In this document: one piece after another, positions 22,259 to 29,476 of the stretch | How the letters are laid out: each line of letters starts with the position of its first letter | Numbering within the stretch: the stretch's first letter is position 1 | Source: DASUBV01 sp035763085 | GTDB taxonomy: Bacteria; Actinomycetota; Actinomycetes; Streptosporangiales; Streptosporangiaceae | Direction of reading: 5' to 3' | NCBI GenBank assembly: GCA_035763085.1 | Contig: DASUBV010000345.1 | Span: 1 to 31,010 of the forward strand | DNA length: 31,010 nucleotides | The notes under the pieces: model-generated | What the model was told of the DNA's origin: nothing | Databases searched by the model: none | Seen by the model: only the letters and a program-made list of their open reading frames with translations | Translations under genes and position numbers: made by a program

Positions 22259-24280
22259 CTATCGCGGCCCGACGTCCGGCGTGCTGACCCGCCGCAGGTA
22301 TTCCGCCCGGTCCAGCGGGTTCAGGTCCCACCGGGGCCGCTCGGCGATCGTGCCGGTCACCGGCTCGTAGCGGTCGAAGACGCACTCACAGATGCCCTCG
22401 CCGCGGGTCAGCGTCGGCAGCTGCTGGCGCAGCTCGTGCACCCGGGACGCCGGGATGTCACCCTCCAGCGTCACCGAGCTGCCCGCGATCGCCTGATCGC
22501 GCGTCACCGCCCGCAGCCGGGCCAGGGCCGGCAGCAGCACGCGCAGGCAGTCACCCGGCACGTCGAGCAGGAACCGCTGCACCGGCTCGCAGACGATCGT
22601 CCCGGCCCGCCGCAGCGCGGCCATGATCACCAGCGGCGTGAGCTTGCGGTAGTCCTCGCCGGTGCTGGACAGGCTCTTGGTGAACCGGGCATGCCCGAGG
22701 CTGTGCTTGCCGATGTAGCCGGAGTGCGTCATCGTGATCGCCGCGTCGATGACCGCCCAGCCGTGCAGGCCCTGCTGCAGCGTCTCGCGCAGCGTGTCCT
22801 CGGTGGCCCGGAAGAACGCCACCGGCATCGAGCCCGGCTCGACCTCCAGCCCGAACTGAATACCCGACCCCGGCAGGCCTGGCTCGACGCGCAGCCCGAT
22901 GGTGGCCAGGAACGGGTTGGCGCCCGCGCTCAGGAACTCGGCCGCCGCTCCGGTGCCGGCCGGCCGCTCGACGCAGATCGTCGTGGACTCGCGGAAGCTG
23001 ACCTGCACCCCGTACTCGCCCGCCAGCGTCGCGCCGATGACCTCCTTCTGCACCTCCCCGTATAGCGAGACCGAGACCTCCTGGCGCAGGTCGTCCTGCC
23101 GGACGTTGATCAGCGGGTCCTGCTCGGCCAGCTGGGCCAGCCCGGCGAACAGCGCGCCGCGGTCACCCGGATCCGCGGGGACGACGACCGTCTCCAGGGT
23201 CGGCGGCGGGAACTGGTACGCCGCGGCGCCCGGTGGCGCCGCGCCGACCCAGTCACCGACCCGAACCTCCGCCAGCCCGCGCAGCCGCCCGATCTCCCCG
23301 GCCGTCACCGCGTCCCGGCGGACCGCGGTGCCGTGGTCGAAGACGCTGATCCCGGTCACCTTCCGCTCGTGCCCTGTGCCCTCGTGCCCGGCGCCGAACG
23401 CGACCGGCTGCCGGGCCCGGACCGTGCCGGAGAACATCCGGGCGAAGGCCAGCTTCTCGCCCGCCGCGCCGCGCTCGATCTTGAACACCCGGCCCGACGG
23501 CGGGCCGTCTGCCAGCCGTGCCGGCGACGACGGCAGGAGCTCGGCGATGCCGTTCATCAGCGGCTGCACGCCGGCCCCGGTCATGGCCGAGCCGAGGAAT
23601 ACCGGGTGCACCTGCATCCGCCGGGTCTGCGCCGCCAGCGCCCGGCGCAGCCGCCGGTAGGGCAGCTGCGACTCGCCGCTGACGTAGGCGGCCAGGATCG
23701 CGTCGTCCCGGTCGGCCAGTGTCTCGGCCAGCCGGGTCGTGAACCCGGCGTCCGTGCGCCCGGCCGGGATGAACCGCGCCGCCCGGCTGCCCGGCTCCGC
23801 CGCCGACCCCATCGCCACGACCGCCGGGCTCAGCCGCTGCGCGATCTGCTCCAGGACCCGCCCGGTGTGCGCGCCGCCCCGGTCGATCTTGTTCACGAAC
23901 ATCAGCGTCGGCACCCGCAGCCGCCGCAGCGCGCGCATCAGGATGCGGGTCTGCGGCTGGACGCCCTCGACCGCCGAGATCACCAGCACCGCCCCGTCGA
24001 GCACGCTCAGCGCGCGCTCCACCTCGGCGATGAAGTCGGGGTGGCCCGGCGTGTCGATCAGGTTGACGGCGACATCGCCGATGGTGAATGACACCACAGC
24101 GGACTTGATCGTGATGCCGCGCTGGCGCTCCAGCGCGAGCGAGTCGGTCTGCGTCGTGCCGTCGTCGACGCTGCCGACCTCAGCAATGACCCCGGCTGCG
24201 TACAGCAGCCGCTCGGTCAGTGTGGTCTTGCCGGCGTCAACATGCGCCAGGATCCCGAGATTCAGCGTTCTGCGTGCCAT
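22259..24280 (-). CDS. TetM/OtrA-like ribosomal-protection GTPase
   Basis: The product is 673 aa, close to the length of tetracycline ribosomal-protection proteins (about 640-665) and shorter than EF-G. The GTPase motifs are AHVDAGKTT (12-20), RGITI (54-58), DTPGH (76-80) and NKID (130-133). The C-terminal part has FRESTTICVERP, the SGYIGKHSLGHARFTKSLSSTGEDYRKL region and DLNPLDRAEYL. These proteins bind the ribosome and dislodge tetracycline. In actinomycetes close homologues without proven resistance are common, so actual resistance is not established here. It starts at the ATG at 24280 with GAAGGG 8 nt upstream. A candidate leader ORF overlaps its start. Confidence 0.85.
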   Translation of the reverse strand: MARRTLNLGILAHVDAGKTTLTERLLYAAGVIAEVGSVDDGTTQTDSLALERQRGITIKSAVVSFTIGDVAVNLIDTPGHPDFIAEVERALSVLDGAVLVISAVEGVQPQTRILMRALRRLRVPTLMFVNKIDRGGAHTGRVLEQIAQRLSPAVVAMGSAAEPGSRAARFIPAGRTDAGFTTRLAETLADRDDAILAAYVSGESQLPYRRLRRALAAQTRRMQVHPVFLGSAMTGAGVQPLMNGIAELLPSSPARLADGPPSGRVFKIERGAAGEKLAFARMFSGTVRARQPVAFGAGHEGTGHERKVTGISVFDHGTAVRRDAVTAGEIGRLRGLAEVRVGDWVGAAPPGAAAYQFPPPTLETVVVPADPGDRGALFAGLAQLAEQDPLINVRQDDLRQEVSVSLYGEVQKEVIGATLAGEYGVQVSFRESTTICVERPAGTGAAAEFLSAGANPFLATIGLRVEPGLPGSGIQFGLEVEPGSMPVAFFRATEDTLRETLQQGLHGWAVIDAAITMTHSGYIGKHSLGHARFTKSLSSTGEDYRKLTPLVIMAALRRAGTIVCEPVQRFLLDVPGDCLRVLLPALARLRAVTRDQAIAGSSVTLEGDIPASRVHELRQQLPTLTRGEGICECVFDRYEPVTGTIAERPRWDLNPLDRAEYLRRVSTPDVGPR

Positions 24281-24341
24281 GCGCCATACCCTTCGACCAG
24301 GTCAGGTAGCCCGTTCCGATGGACATGGACGCTGCTCGCAT
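24237..24341 (-). CDS. Possible 34-aa leader ORF upstream of the GTPase gene
   Basis: On the minus strand an ATG at 24341 follows the strong ribosome binding site GGAGGAGGCGAG. It opens a 34-codon frame (MRAASMSIGTGYLTWSKG...) that ends at 24237, 44 bp inside the GTPase gene in a different frame. Leader peptides are known to control tetM by attenuation. Here the leader could couple translation to the main start, but no antiterminator or terminator pair was found, and the ORF may be fortuitous. Confidence 0.35.
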   Translation of the reverse strand: MRAASMSIGTGYLTWSKGMAHGTQNAESRDPGAC

Positions 24342-24425
24342 CTCGCCTCCTCCAGTAACTGTCGTAGCTCAGGGTGAATAATGGGCCGCCCGCCGCCGGG
24401 GCCGCAACAGGTTTTCCGCCTGCGG

Positions 24426-25031
24426 CTAGGGCTCGTCATCAGCCCCGTCGTCGCCAGCCCCGCCGTCATCGGCATCGTCGCCGCCGGGCGGCCGGGCGGC
24501 GCCGGCCTCGCCGCCGGGTAGCACCACCGTGTACAGCATCCGCCGCTTGCGGCCGGGCGCGGGCGGGCTGGCCAGCCGGGGCATGATCACCCTGGCCATC
24601 TCCCGGCCGAACTCGCGGAACTCCTCGTCGGTGAGCCACATGGCGGCCATCCGGTAGCCGACGCCGTCGCGCAGCAAGTCGGGCTCGCCGCGGGCCAGGT
24701 AGCGGTCGAAGTCGGACATGATCCCGGCGATGAAGGCCATGAACGCCTGGGCGTGCTCGTCGGTGGTCATGGCCCCGGCTTCGCCTGGCAGCAGCTGCGC
24801 GGCCATCAGCCGCAGGGTGTAGGTGCGCTCCACCGCACCGCGCACCCGCCGCTCGGCCACCACCTGCAGCACTCCCTCCTTGGTCAGCGTGGCGATGTGC
24901 CGGTACAGGCTCCCGGCCGGCACGTCGTCGAGCTCGGCGGCGAGCTGTGCCGTAGTAAGCGCCCGGTCGCCGAGGAACGCCTTGACGATGCGCAGCCGTA
25001 CCGGGTGCAGGAGAAGATCCGCGCTAGCCAT
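24426..25031 (-). CDS. ArsR-like winged-helix transcriptional regulator
   Basis: The product is 201 aa from the ATG at 25031; an upstream extension to 25070 would cross the operator. The N-terminal domain (about 1-80) reads LLLHPVRLRIVKAFLGDRALTTAQLAAELDDVPAGSLYRHIATLTKEGVLQVVAERRVRGAVERTY, a classic winged helix-turn-helix of the ArsR/HTH_20 type. There are no metal-binding Cys residues. The C-terminal half is helical and ends in an acidic Asp/Gly-rich tail. It is divergent from the ABC exporter genes with an inverted repeat (25061-25076) between them, so it most likely controls those genes and itself. Confidence 0.85.
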   Translation of the reverse strand: MASADLLLHPVRLRIVKAFLGDRALTTAQLAAELDDVPAGSLYRHIATLTKEGVLQVVAERRVRGAVERTYTLRLMAAQLLPGEAGAMTTDEHAQAFMAFIAGIMSDFDRYLARGEPDLLRDGVGYRMAAMWLTDEEFREFGREMARVIMPRLASPPAPGRKRRMLYTVVLPGGEAGAARPPGGDDADDGGAGDDGADDEP

Positions 25032-25060
25032 AGAGAGAAGCCTACCCACCGGTCGCAGAA

Positions 25061-25076
25061 TTGTTATCATTCACAA
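25061..25076. promoter_or_regulatory. Putative operator between regulator and ABC exporter genes
   Basis: TTGTTATCATTCACAA has outer arms TTGTTA/TCACAA matching at 5 of 6 positions across a 4-bp centre, in an unusually AT-rich patch. It lies 30 bp upstream of the regulator start and 113 bp before the exporter gene. A winged-helix dimer site is the likely meaning. Confidence 0.45.
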
Positions 25077-25188
25077 ATATGAGATCAATAACGAGCCTCC
25101 GGAGGCTGGCCCGGCGCGTAGCCGGCCGCCGGCCGGGGTCAGCCGGGCCGTTCCGTGACGCGGAACGCGCCCGGCGCCGGGACACGCC

Positions 25189-26403
25189 ATGAACCCGCCG
25201 CCGAACGCGCTGCCCGCGCTGATTCCGGTGCTGGTACTGGTCGTCGCGCTGGACGGGTACTGCCTGATTGACCTGGCCCGCGCCCAGTCCGTGCGCTACG
25301 CCCCCAAGATCGTCTGGGCCCTGGTCATCCTGCTGATCAGCGCCCCGTTCGGCGCCCTGGCGTACCTGCTCCTGGGCCGGGACCGCACCGGCCGCGAGCG
25401 CCCGCGCCCCGGCCGGCCGGCGCCGCAGGTGCACACGCCGGCGGCGGCGCGGCAGAGCCCGGCCGCCGCCGTGCCGCCGGGACCGCTGGTGGTCACCACT
25501 ACCGGGCTGACCCGCGACTACGGCGGCACCGGCCTGCTCGGCGTGGACCTGTCCGTCCCGCGCGGCAGCATCTACGGGCTCGTCGGCCCGAACGGCGCGG
25601 GCAAGACCACGCTGCTGTCCCTGCTGGCGGGCACCCGGCACGCCGACCGCGGCACGATCAGCCTCGCCATCCCGCGCGGCCGGGTCGCCGTCTGCCCGGA
25701 CGCCCCCGAGTTCGACGGCTGGCTGACCGCCCATGAGGTCGTCGACCTGGCCGTGTCGCTGACCGCCCCGGCCGCCGGGGCGGCTGATCCGCAGGCCGCC
25801 GCCACCGCGCTGGCCGCCGCCGGACTGGCCGACGCGGCGGACCGGCGGGTGGCCGTGTTCTCGCGCGGGATGATCCAGCGGCTTGGCCTCGCCTGCGCCC
25901 TGGCCGGGGATCCGAAACTGCTGATCCTCGATGAGCCCGCCGCGGCGCTGGACCCCGCCGGGCGAGCCGATCTGCTGGCTATGGTCGCCGCGATGCGCGG
26001 CCGCCGGACGGTCATCTTCTCCAGCCACATCCTGGCCGACGTGCAGCGGATCGCCGACCAGGTCGGCATCCTGCGCGACGGCCGGCTGCTCTACCAGGGC
26101 GCCACCCGCGACCTCCTCGACACCTACCTGCAGCCACGCTGGCTGCTGCGCCTGGCCGGCGACACCGAGCCGGTCGCTGCCGCGCTGGCCGCGCAGCCGT
26201 GGGCCACCGTGAACCAGGCCGGGCCGGGGATGCTGCGGGTCGATGCCGCCACCATCGAGGCCGGCGAGCGCGGCATCCCGGCCGTCGTGGCGGCCTGCGG
26301 CGCGCGCCAGGTGTCCTGCGAGCCGGCCGCCGCCGACCTGGAGTCCGCGTTCCTGGCCCTGACCGCGGCCGGCGCCAGCCCTGTGACCAGCACCCGGGAG
26401 TAA
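25189..26403 (+). CDS. ABC exporter ATPase with N-terminal PLDc_N-like membrane domain
   Basis: The product is 404 aa. Residues about 9-65 contain two hydrophobic helices with LDGYCLIDLARA, KIVWALVILLISAPFGALAYLLLGRDR. This matches the small PLDc_N membrane domain normally found at the start of phospholipase-D/cardiolipin-synthase-like proteins or as free-standing proteins. A Pro/Ala/Arg linker follows, then a full ATPase: Walker A GPNGAGKTT (133-141), signature SRGMIQRL (225-), Walker B LLILDEP (244-250), H-loop His280. The Q-loop Gln seems replaced (VCPDAPEF). Actinobacterial drug/lantibiotic-type exporters usually have soluble ATPases, so the fusion is uncommon. The permease gene follows 2 bp after the stop. 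Confidence 0.85.
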   Translation: MNPPPNALPALIPVLVLVVALDGYCLIDLARAQSVRYAPKIVWALVILLISAPFGALAYLLLGRDRTGRERPRPGRPAPQVHTPAAARQSPAAAVPPGPLVVTTTGLTRDYGGTGLLGVDLSVPRGSIYGLVGPNGAGKTTLLSLLAGTRHADRGTISLAIPRGRVAVCPDAPEFDGWLTAHEVVDLAVSLTAPAAGAADPQAAATALAAAGLADAADRRVAVFSRGMIQRLGLACALAGDPKLLILDEPAAALDPAGRADLLAMVAAMRGRRTVIFSSHILADVQRIADQVGILRDGRLLYQGATRDLLDTYLQPRWLLRLAGDTEPVAAALAAQPWATVNQAGPGMLRVDAATIEAGERGIPAVVAACGARQVSCEPAAADLESAFLALTAAGASPVTSTRE

Positions 26404-26405
26404 CG

Positions 26406-27194
26406 ATGGCGCTCATCCTGCCCTCCGCTCTGTCCTCCGCCACCTCCAGGGGCCTGTGGCAGCTGGAGTGGCGGCGGATGACCCGCACCCCGCGGGCAGT
26501 CGCGCTGATCGCCGTCTACGTCCTGTTCGGCCTGATCGAGCCGCTGTCGACCCGCTACCAGAACCAGCTCATCAACCACGTCAGCCACGGAGTGCACATC
26601 CAGCTGCCCCCGCCGGCGCCCGCCGACGCGCTCAGCGCCTACACCAGCCAGGTCGCCACCATCGGCCTGATCGTCGTGGTCGCCATCGCGGCCAGCTCGC
26701 TCACCTTCGATGCCCGGCACGGCCTGGCCGTCTTCCTGCGCAGCCGGGCCACCGTCACCCAGCTGGTCTGGCCGCGGTTCGCGGTCAGCGCGGCAGCCGC
26801 CGCGGTCGCCTACATGCTCGGCACGCTGGCCGCCTGGTACGAGACCAGCCTGCTGATCGGCTCGCTCCCGGCGCGGCCGGTGCTGGCCGGGATTCTGTGC
26901 GGCATCGTCTACCTGGCGTTCGCCGTCGCGCTGACCGCGCTGGCGGCATCGTTCGTGCGCAGTACCGTCGGCGCCACTGGCATCACGCTGGCCGTGCTGC
27001 TGCTGATCCCGGTCGCCGGGACCTACCACGTCATCAGCCGGTGGCTGCCGAGCGCCCTGGTGAGCGCCCCGGCTAGCCTGACCGGCGGCGCGCACCAGCT
27101 CAGGTACTACGCCCCCGCCCTGATCGTGACCGCCGTGGCCAGCCGGGCCATCCTGCTCGGCGCCGTCCTCCGGCTGCGCAACCGGGAGGTTTAG
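26406..27194 (+). CDS. ABC exporter permease (ABC-2-like)
   Basis: The product is 262 aa from the ATG at 26406, with GGGAG 5 nt upstream. Six hydrophobic segments are apparent, among them VALIAVYVLFGLIEPL, IGLIVVVAIAASSLTF, FAVSAAAAAVAYMLGTLAAW, LAGILCGIVYLAFAVALTALAA, ITLAVLLLIPVAG and a C-terminal AILLGAVLRL. The N-terminal EWRRMTRTPRAVAL is typical of ABC-2 permeases. It forms an exporter with the preceding ATPase; the substrate is unknown. The ArsR-like protein encoded upstream on the other strand is the likely regulator. Confidence 0.85.
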   Translation: MALILPSALSSATSRGLWQLEWRRMTRTPRAVALIAVYVLFGLIEPLSTRYQNQLINHVSHGVHIQLPPPAPADALSAYTSQVATIGLIVVVAIAASSLTFDARHGLAVFLRSRATVTQLVWPRFAVSAAAAAVAYMLGTLAAWYETSLLIGSLPARPVLAGILCGIVYLAFAVALTALAASFVRSTVGATGITLAVLLLIPVAGTYHVISRWLPSALVSAPASLTGGAHQLRYYAPALIVTAVASRAILLGAVLRLRNREV

Positions 27195-27275
27195 GGCCAG
27201 GTCACGGGCGTGGCACCGCAGAGGCGCCCGGCGCCGACGAGTAGCAGGAGGCGCCTGGCGGCCGACGCGGTTCCC

Positions 27276-27281
27276 TACAAT
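27276..27281 (+). promoter_or_regulatory. Putative -10 element (TACAAT) of the kinase-like gene
   Basis: TACAAT lies 7 bp before the ATG at 27289, so transcription would begin at or next to the start codon. No convincing -35 was seen. Confidence 0.5.
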
Positions 27282-27288
27282 CGCGAGG

Positions 27289-27834
27289 ATGACCCGGCTG
27301 ATCGTGCTGAACGGACCGCCGGGCTGCGGGAAGTCGACGCTGGCCGCGCTATACGCGGACGGCCACCCGCTGGTGCTGAATCTGGACATCGACCAGGTCC
27401 GGGCCTCGATCGGCGGCTGGCGCGACGACCGGCACAACGCCGGGCTGTTGGCCCGGTCCATCGCCCTGGCGGCGGCCCGGGTGCACCTGACCGCCGGCCA
27501 CGACGTGATCATCCCGCAGTTCCTGGGCCGCCCCGAGTTCCTGATCCAGCTCGAGAAGCTGGCCGGCGAGTGCGCGGCCGGGTTCGCCGAGGTCGTCCTG
27601 CTCGACAGCCGCGAGAACGTGCTCGGCCGGTTCGCCGGCCGGGCCGCCGACCCGGCGCAGCCGCGCATCCAGCATGCCACCGGCGCCGTGGAGCTCGCGG
27701 AGATGTATGACCGCCTGCTGGCGCTGCTGCCCAGCCGCCCCGCCGCGGTCATCGTCCCCGTCGCCGCCGGCCAGGTGGAGCAGGCCTACCAGGATCTCCT
27801 GCGCGCCCTGGCACCGGCCGGCGACTCAGCCTGA
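27289..27834 (+). CDS. P-loop kinase-like ATPase
   Basis: The product is 181 aa. Walker A GPPGCGKST (9-17) is followed by LNLDIDQVRASIGGW (the Asp-containing second strand typical of gluconate/shikimate-kinase-like and zeta-toxin-like proteins), HDVIIPQFLG, and an Arg-rich lid FAGRAADPAQPRIQH. The C-terminal VIVPVAAGQVEQAYQDLL completes a small kinase fold. The phosphorylated substrate is unknown, and no antitoxin partner is nearby, so a toxin role is not supported. It overlaps the convergent NUDIX gene by 9 bp at the stops. Confidence 0.8.
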   Translation: MTRLIVLNGPPGCGKSTLAALYADGHPLVLNLDIDQVRASIGGWRDDRHNAGLLARSIALAAARVHLTAGHDVIIPQFLGRPEFLIQLEKLAGECAAGFAEVVLLDSRENVLGRFAGRAADPAQPRIQHATGAVELAEMYDRLLALLPSRPAAVIVPVAAGQVEQAYQDLLRALAPAGDSA

Positions 27835-28266
27835 CCTGGGCAGCCGCCCGGTGCTGCGCAGGAAGCGCATCAGCTGGCCGCCGATCGCGGGCGCCAGCAG
27901 CGGCCCGTACTGGTCGTTGCCGTCGGTCCAGCCCATCGCGGCCAGCTCGGCCGCGAGCCGCGGCTGCTGGCTCAGCATGACCCCGTACACGGTCATCCGC
28001 ATCGGGACGCCCTCCAGCGCGGCCATGTCATCCATCGTGGTCAGCGGCTCGATCGACTCAGGCTGCACGCACAGCTCCTCGCCCAGCTCGCGGATCAGCG
28101 CCTGGCGCAGGCTCTCCCCCGGTTCGGGCTTCCCGCCGGGCAGGTAGAACACCTCCGGCGCGGCCTTCTTGCTGACGACCAGCAGTCGTCCGTCGGCGAC
28201 AATGACCGCTCCCACGACGACAAGCAGGTTCGGACGCGATCGCGCCGGCGGACTGTCAGAAAGCAC
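27826..28266 (-). CDS. NUDIX hydrolase
   Basis: The product is 146 aa from a GTG at 28266, with GGCAGGA 8 nt upstream. The Nudix box is GKPEPGESLRQALIRELGEEL (from Gly45; Glu60, Glu63 and Glu64 bind the metal). The Gly that normally precedes the last hydrophobic residue is Cys66. The N-terminal strand VGAVIVADGRLLVVSKK is typical. The family cleaves nucleoside diphosphates linked to another moiety; this short actinobacterial type is often annotated MutT-like, but the substrate is not predictable. Confidence 0.9.
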   Translation of the reverse strand: MLSDSPPARSRPNLLVVVGAVIVADGRLLVVSKKAAPEVFYLPGGKPEPGESLRQALIRELGEELCVQPESIEPLTTMDDMAALEGVPMRMTVYGVMLSQQPRLAAELAAMGWTDGNDQYGPLLAPAIGGQLMRFLRSTGRLPRSG

Positions 28267-28308
28267 GCCTGCGATCCTGCCAGGTCTGCACTGAGTACTT
28301 CCACGGAG

Positions 28309-28521
28309 CTACCGGTGGACGGCGCGCCGAAGCAGGGACCTCCGCTTGCTCCGCCGGGTCGCGGACGTTACGGCCCGGTCAGCCTGGTGGAGTACTCGCG
28401 CCGTCCGCGTCGCAGCGTCGCGGGTCTCAGCGGCGACAGCCAGGCGGTGGATCACTATCCGGGCCAGCGGCAGTGCAATGGTCAGCAGCAGCCAGGTACG
28501 CAGCCTCAGAAGTAGCCACAT
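28309..28521 (-). CDS. Small membrane-anchored protein (70 aa)
   Basis: Starts at the ATG at 28521 with AGGAAGGGG 8 nt upstream. One N-terminal hydrophobic segment (LLLRLRTWLLLTIALPLARIVIH) is followed by a very basic helical tail (TRTARVLHQADRAVTSATRRSKRRSLLRR). I recall similar about 70-aa proteins in streptomycetes, with no known role. The ribosome binding site and the hydrophobic-plus-basic layout support a real gene over a shadow frame. Confidence 0.6.
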   Translation of the reverse strand: MWLLLRLRTWLLLTIALPLARIVIHRLAVAAETRDAATRTARVLHQADRAVTSATRRSKRRSLLRRAVHR

Positions 28522-28605
28522 GCCAAGCGCCCCTTCCTGCCTCCGGCGAGTGAGAGGCGAGTAGCTTCAGCGCCGTTGGCGGCTCTATCCCGCCGTGGCT
28601 GGCCG

Positions 28606-29406
28606 TTACCCCGAGGCACGACGGCCTAACCCGCGGCTGCTGCCGTCGGCTGGTCGGGCACGGCGGCCGCGCCATTGACGCCGGGGCCGGGATAGCCGGA
28701 CGGTGATGCCGTCGAGCAGGAAGCGCAGGCCAAGTTCGAACTGCTCTTCCGGGGACTGGCCCTCGGGCCGGGCAAGCCAGCCGGCCAGCAGCGGGAAGTC
28801 CCCGGCGGTGGCCAGGCGGTGCATCTCGGCCAGCCCGGCGGCCAGCCCCGCGGCGTCATCGAGGCCGTAGCGCCTGCTCATCCGGGCCTCTTCGGCCTCC
28901 TGGAGGCCGCTGCCGAGGATGTGCCGGTCGATCAGGGCGGCGTAAGTCATCGCGGACGCCGTGCTCACGCCCTGCCCGGTCAGTACCGCGAGCATGAACT
29001 CCAGGCGCTTCATCATGTGCGGCCCGGCAGGCGGCCGGGTGTGGAACAGCACCGGGTACCAGGGATGGCGCTGGGTCATCTGCCGGGTCTGCGCCGCCAG
29101 GGCCTCCAGGTCCGCGCGCCAGGACGGTCCCGGCTGCCCCGGCACCGGGACCGCGGCCGTAGCGGCGTCCAGCATCAGGTCGACCAGGCCGTCCTTGCTG
29201 TGCACGTACCGGTACAGCGCCATCGGCGAGTACGAGCCCAGGCGGCCGGCCACTGCCTTCATCGTGACCGCGGGCGCTCCCTCGTCATCGGCCAGCCCGA
29301 TGGCGGCGGCGACGATCTCGGTGCGGCCGAGGGCTCGCTGCCTGGGCGGCGCCGGGGGCAGCGTCCAGATCGGCGGGGCCGGCTCGGTGCCGGAAGCTGG
29401 GCTCAT
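28606..29406 (-). CDS. TetR-family transcriptional regulator
   Basis: The product is 266 aa. The N-terminal domain has LGRTEIVAAAIGLADDEG..AVTMKAVAGRLGSYSPMALYRYVHSKDGLVDLM, the typical TetR helix-turn-helix. The C-terminal part (TYAALIDRHILGSGLQEAE and FELGLRFLLDGI) resembles the TetR_C tetracycline-repressor-like domain found in many actinobacterial drug-responsive regulators. The last 35 residues are Arg-rich. The start at 29406 has no Shine-Dalgarno sequence. It is divergent from the glycoside hydrolase gene (71 bp apart), with inverted and direct repeats of TAAACT between them. Confidence 0.88.
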   Translation of the reverse strand: MSPASGTEPAPPIWTLPPAPPRQRALGRTEIVAAAIGLADDEGAPAVTMKAVAGRLGSYSPMALYRYVHSKDGLVDLMLDAATAAVPVPGQPGPSWRADLEALAAQTRQMTQRHPWYPVLFHTRPPAGPHMMKRLEFMLAVLTGQGVSTASAMTYAALIDRHILGSGLQEAEEARMSRRYGLDDAAGLAAGLAEMHRLATAGDFPLLAGWLARPEGQSPEEQFELGLRFLLDGITVRLSRPRRQWRGRRARPADGSSRGLGRRASG

Positions 29407-29413
29407 GCAGCAG

Positions 29414-29450
29414 AGTTTACGTTATAAACTTAGCGTGTACGGGCTAAACT
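29414..29450. promoter_or_regulatory. Putative TetR operator with three TAAACT half-sites
   Basis: AGTTTA (29414-29419) and TAAACT (29425-29430) form an inverted repeat around CGTTA. A third TAAACT (29445-29450) is exactly 20 bp after the second. The array fills the AT-rich part of the divergent intergenic region and overlaps likely promoter elements (TATAAC on the minus strand). Confidence 0.55.
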
Positions 29451-29476
29451 TTCATCTTTGCGAGGAGGTTGCGGCC

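Noticed and set aside
22249..22269. Stem GGCCGC / GCGGCC between convergent stops as a terminator
   Set aside because: Only 6 bp with a 9-nt loop and no U-tract, and it overlaps the GTPase stop; too weak to call.
24426..25070. Start of the ArsR-like regulator at 25070
   Set aside because: It would run through the AT-rich operator-like repeat. The ATG at 25031 begins directly at the conserved helix-turn-helix domain.
27289..27834. Zeta-toxin interpretation of the P-loop protein
   Set aside because: No small antitoxin gene is adjacent and the fold is shared by many metabolite kinases.
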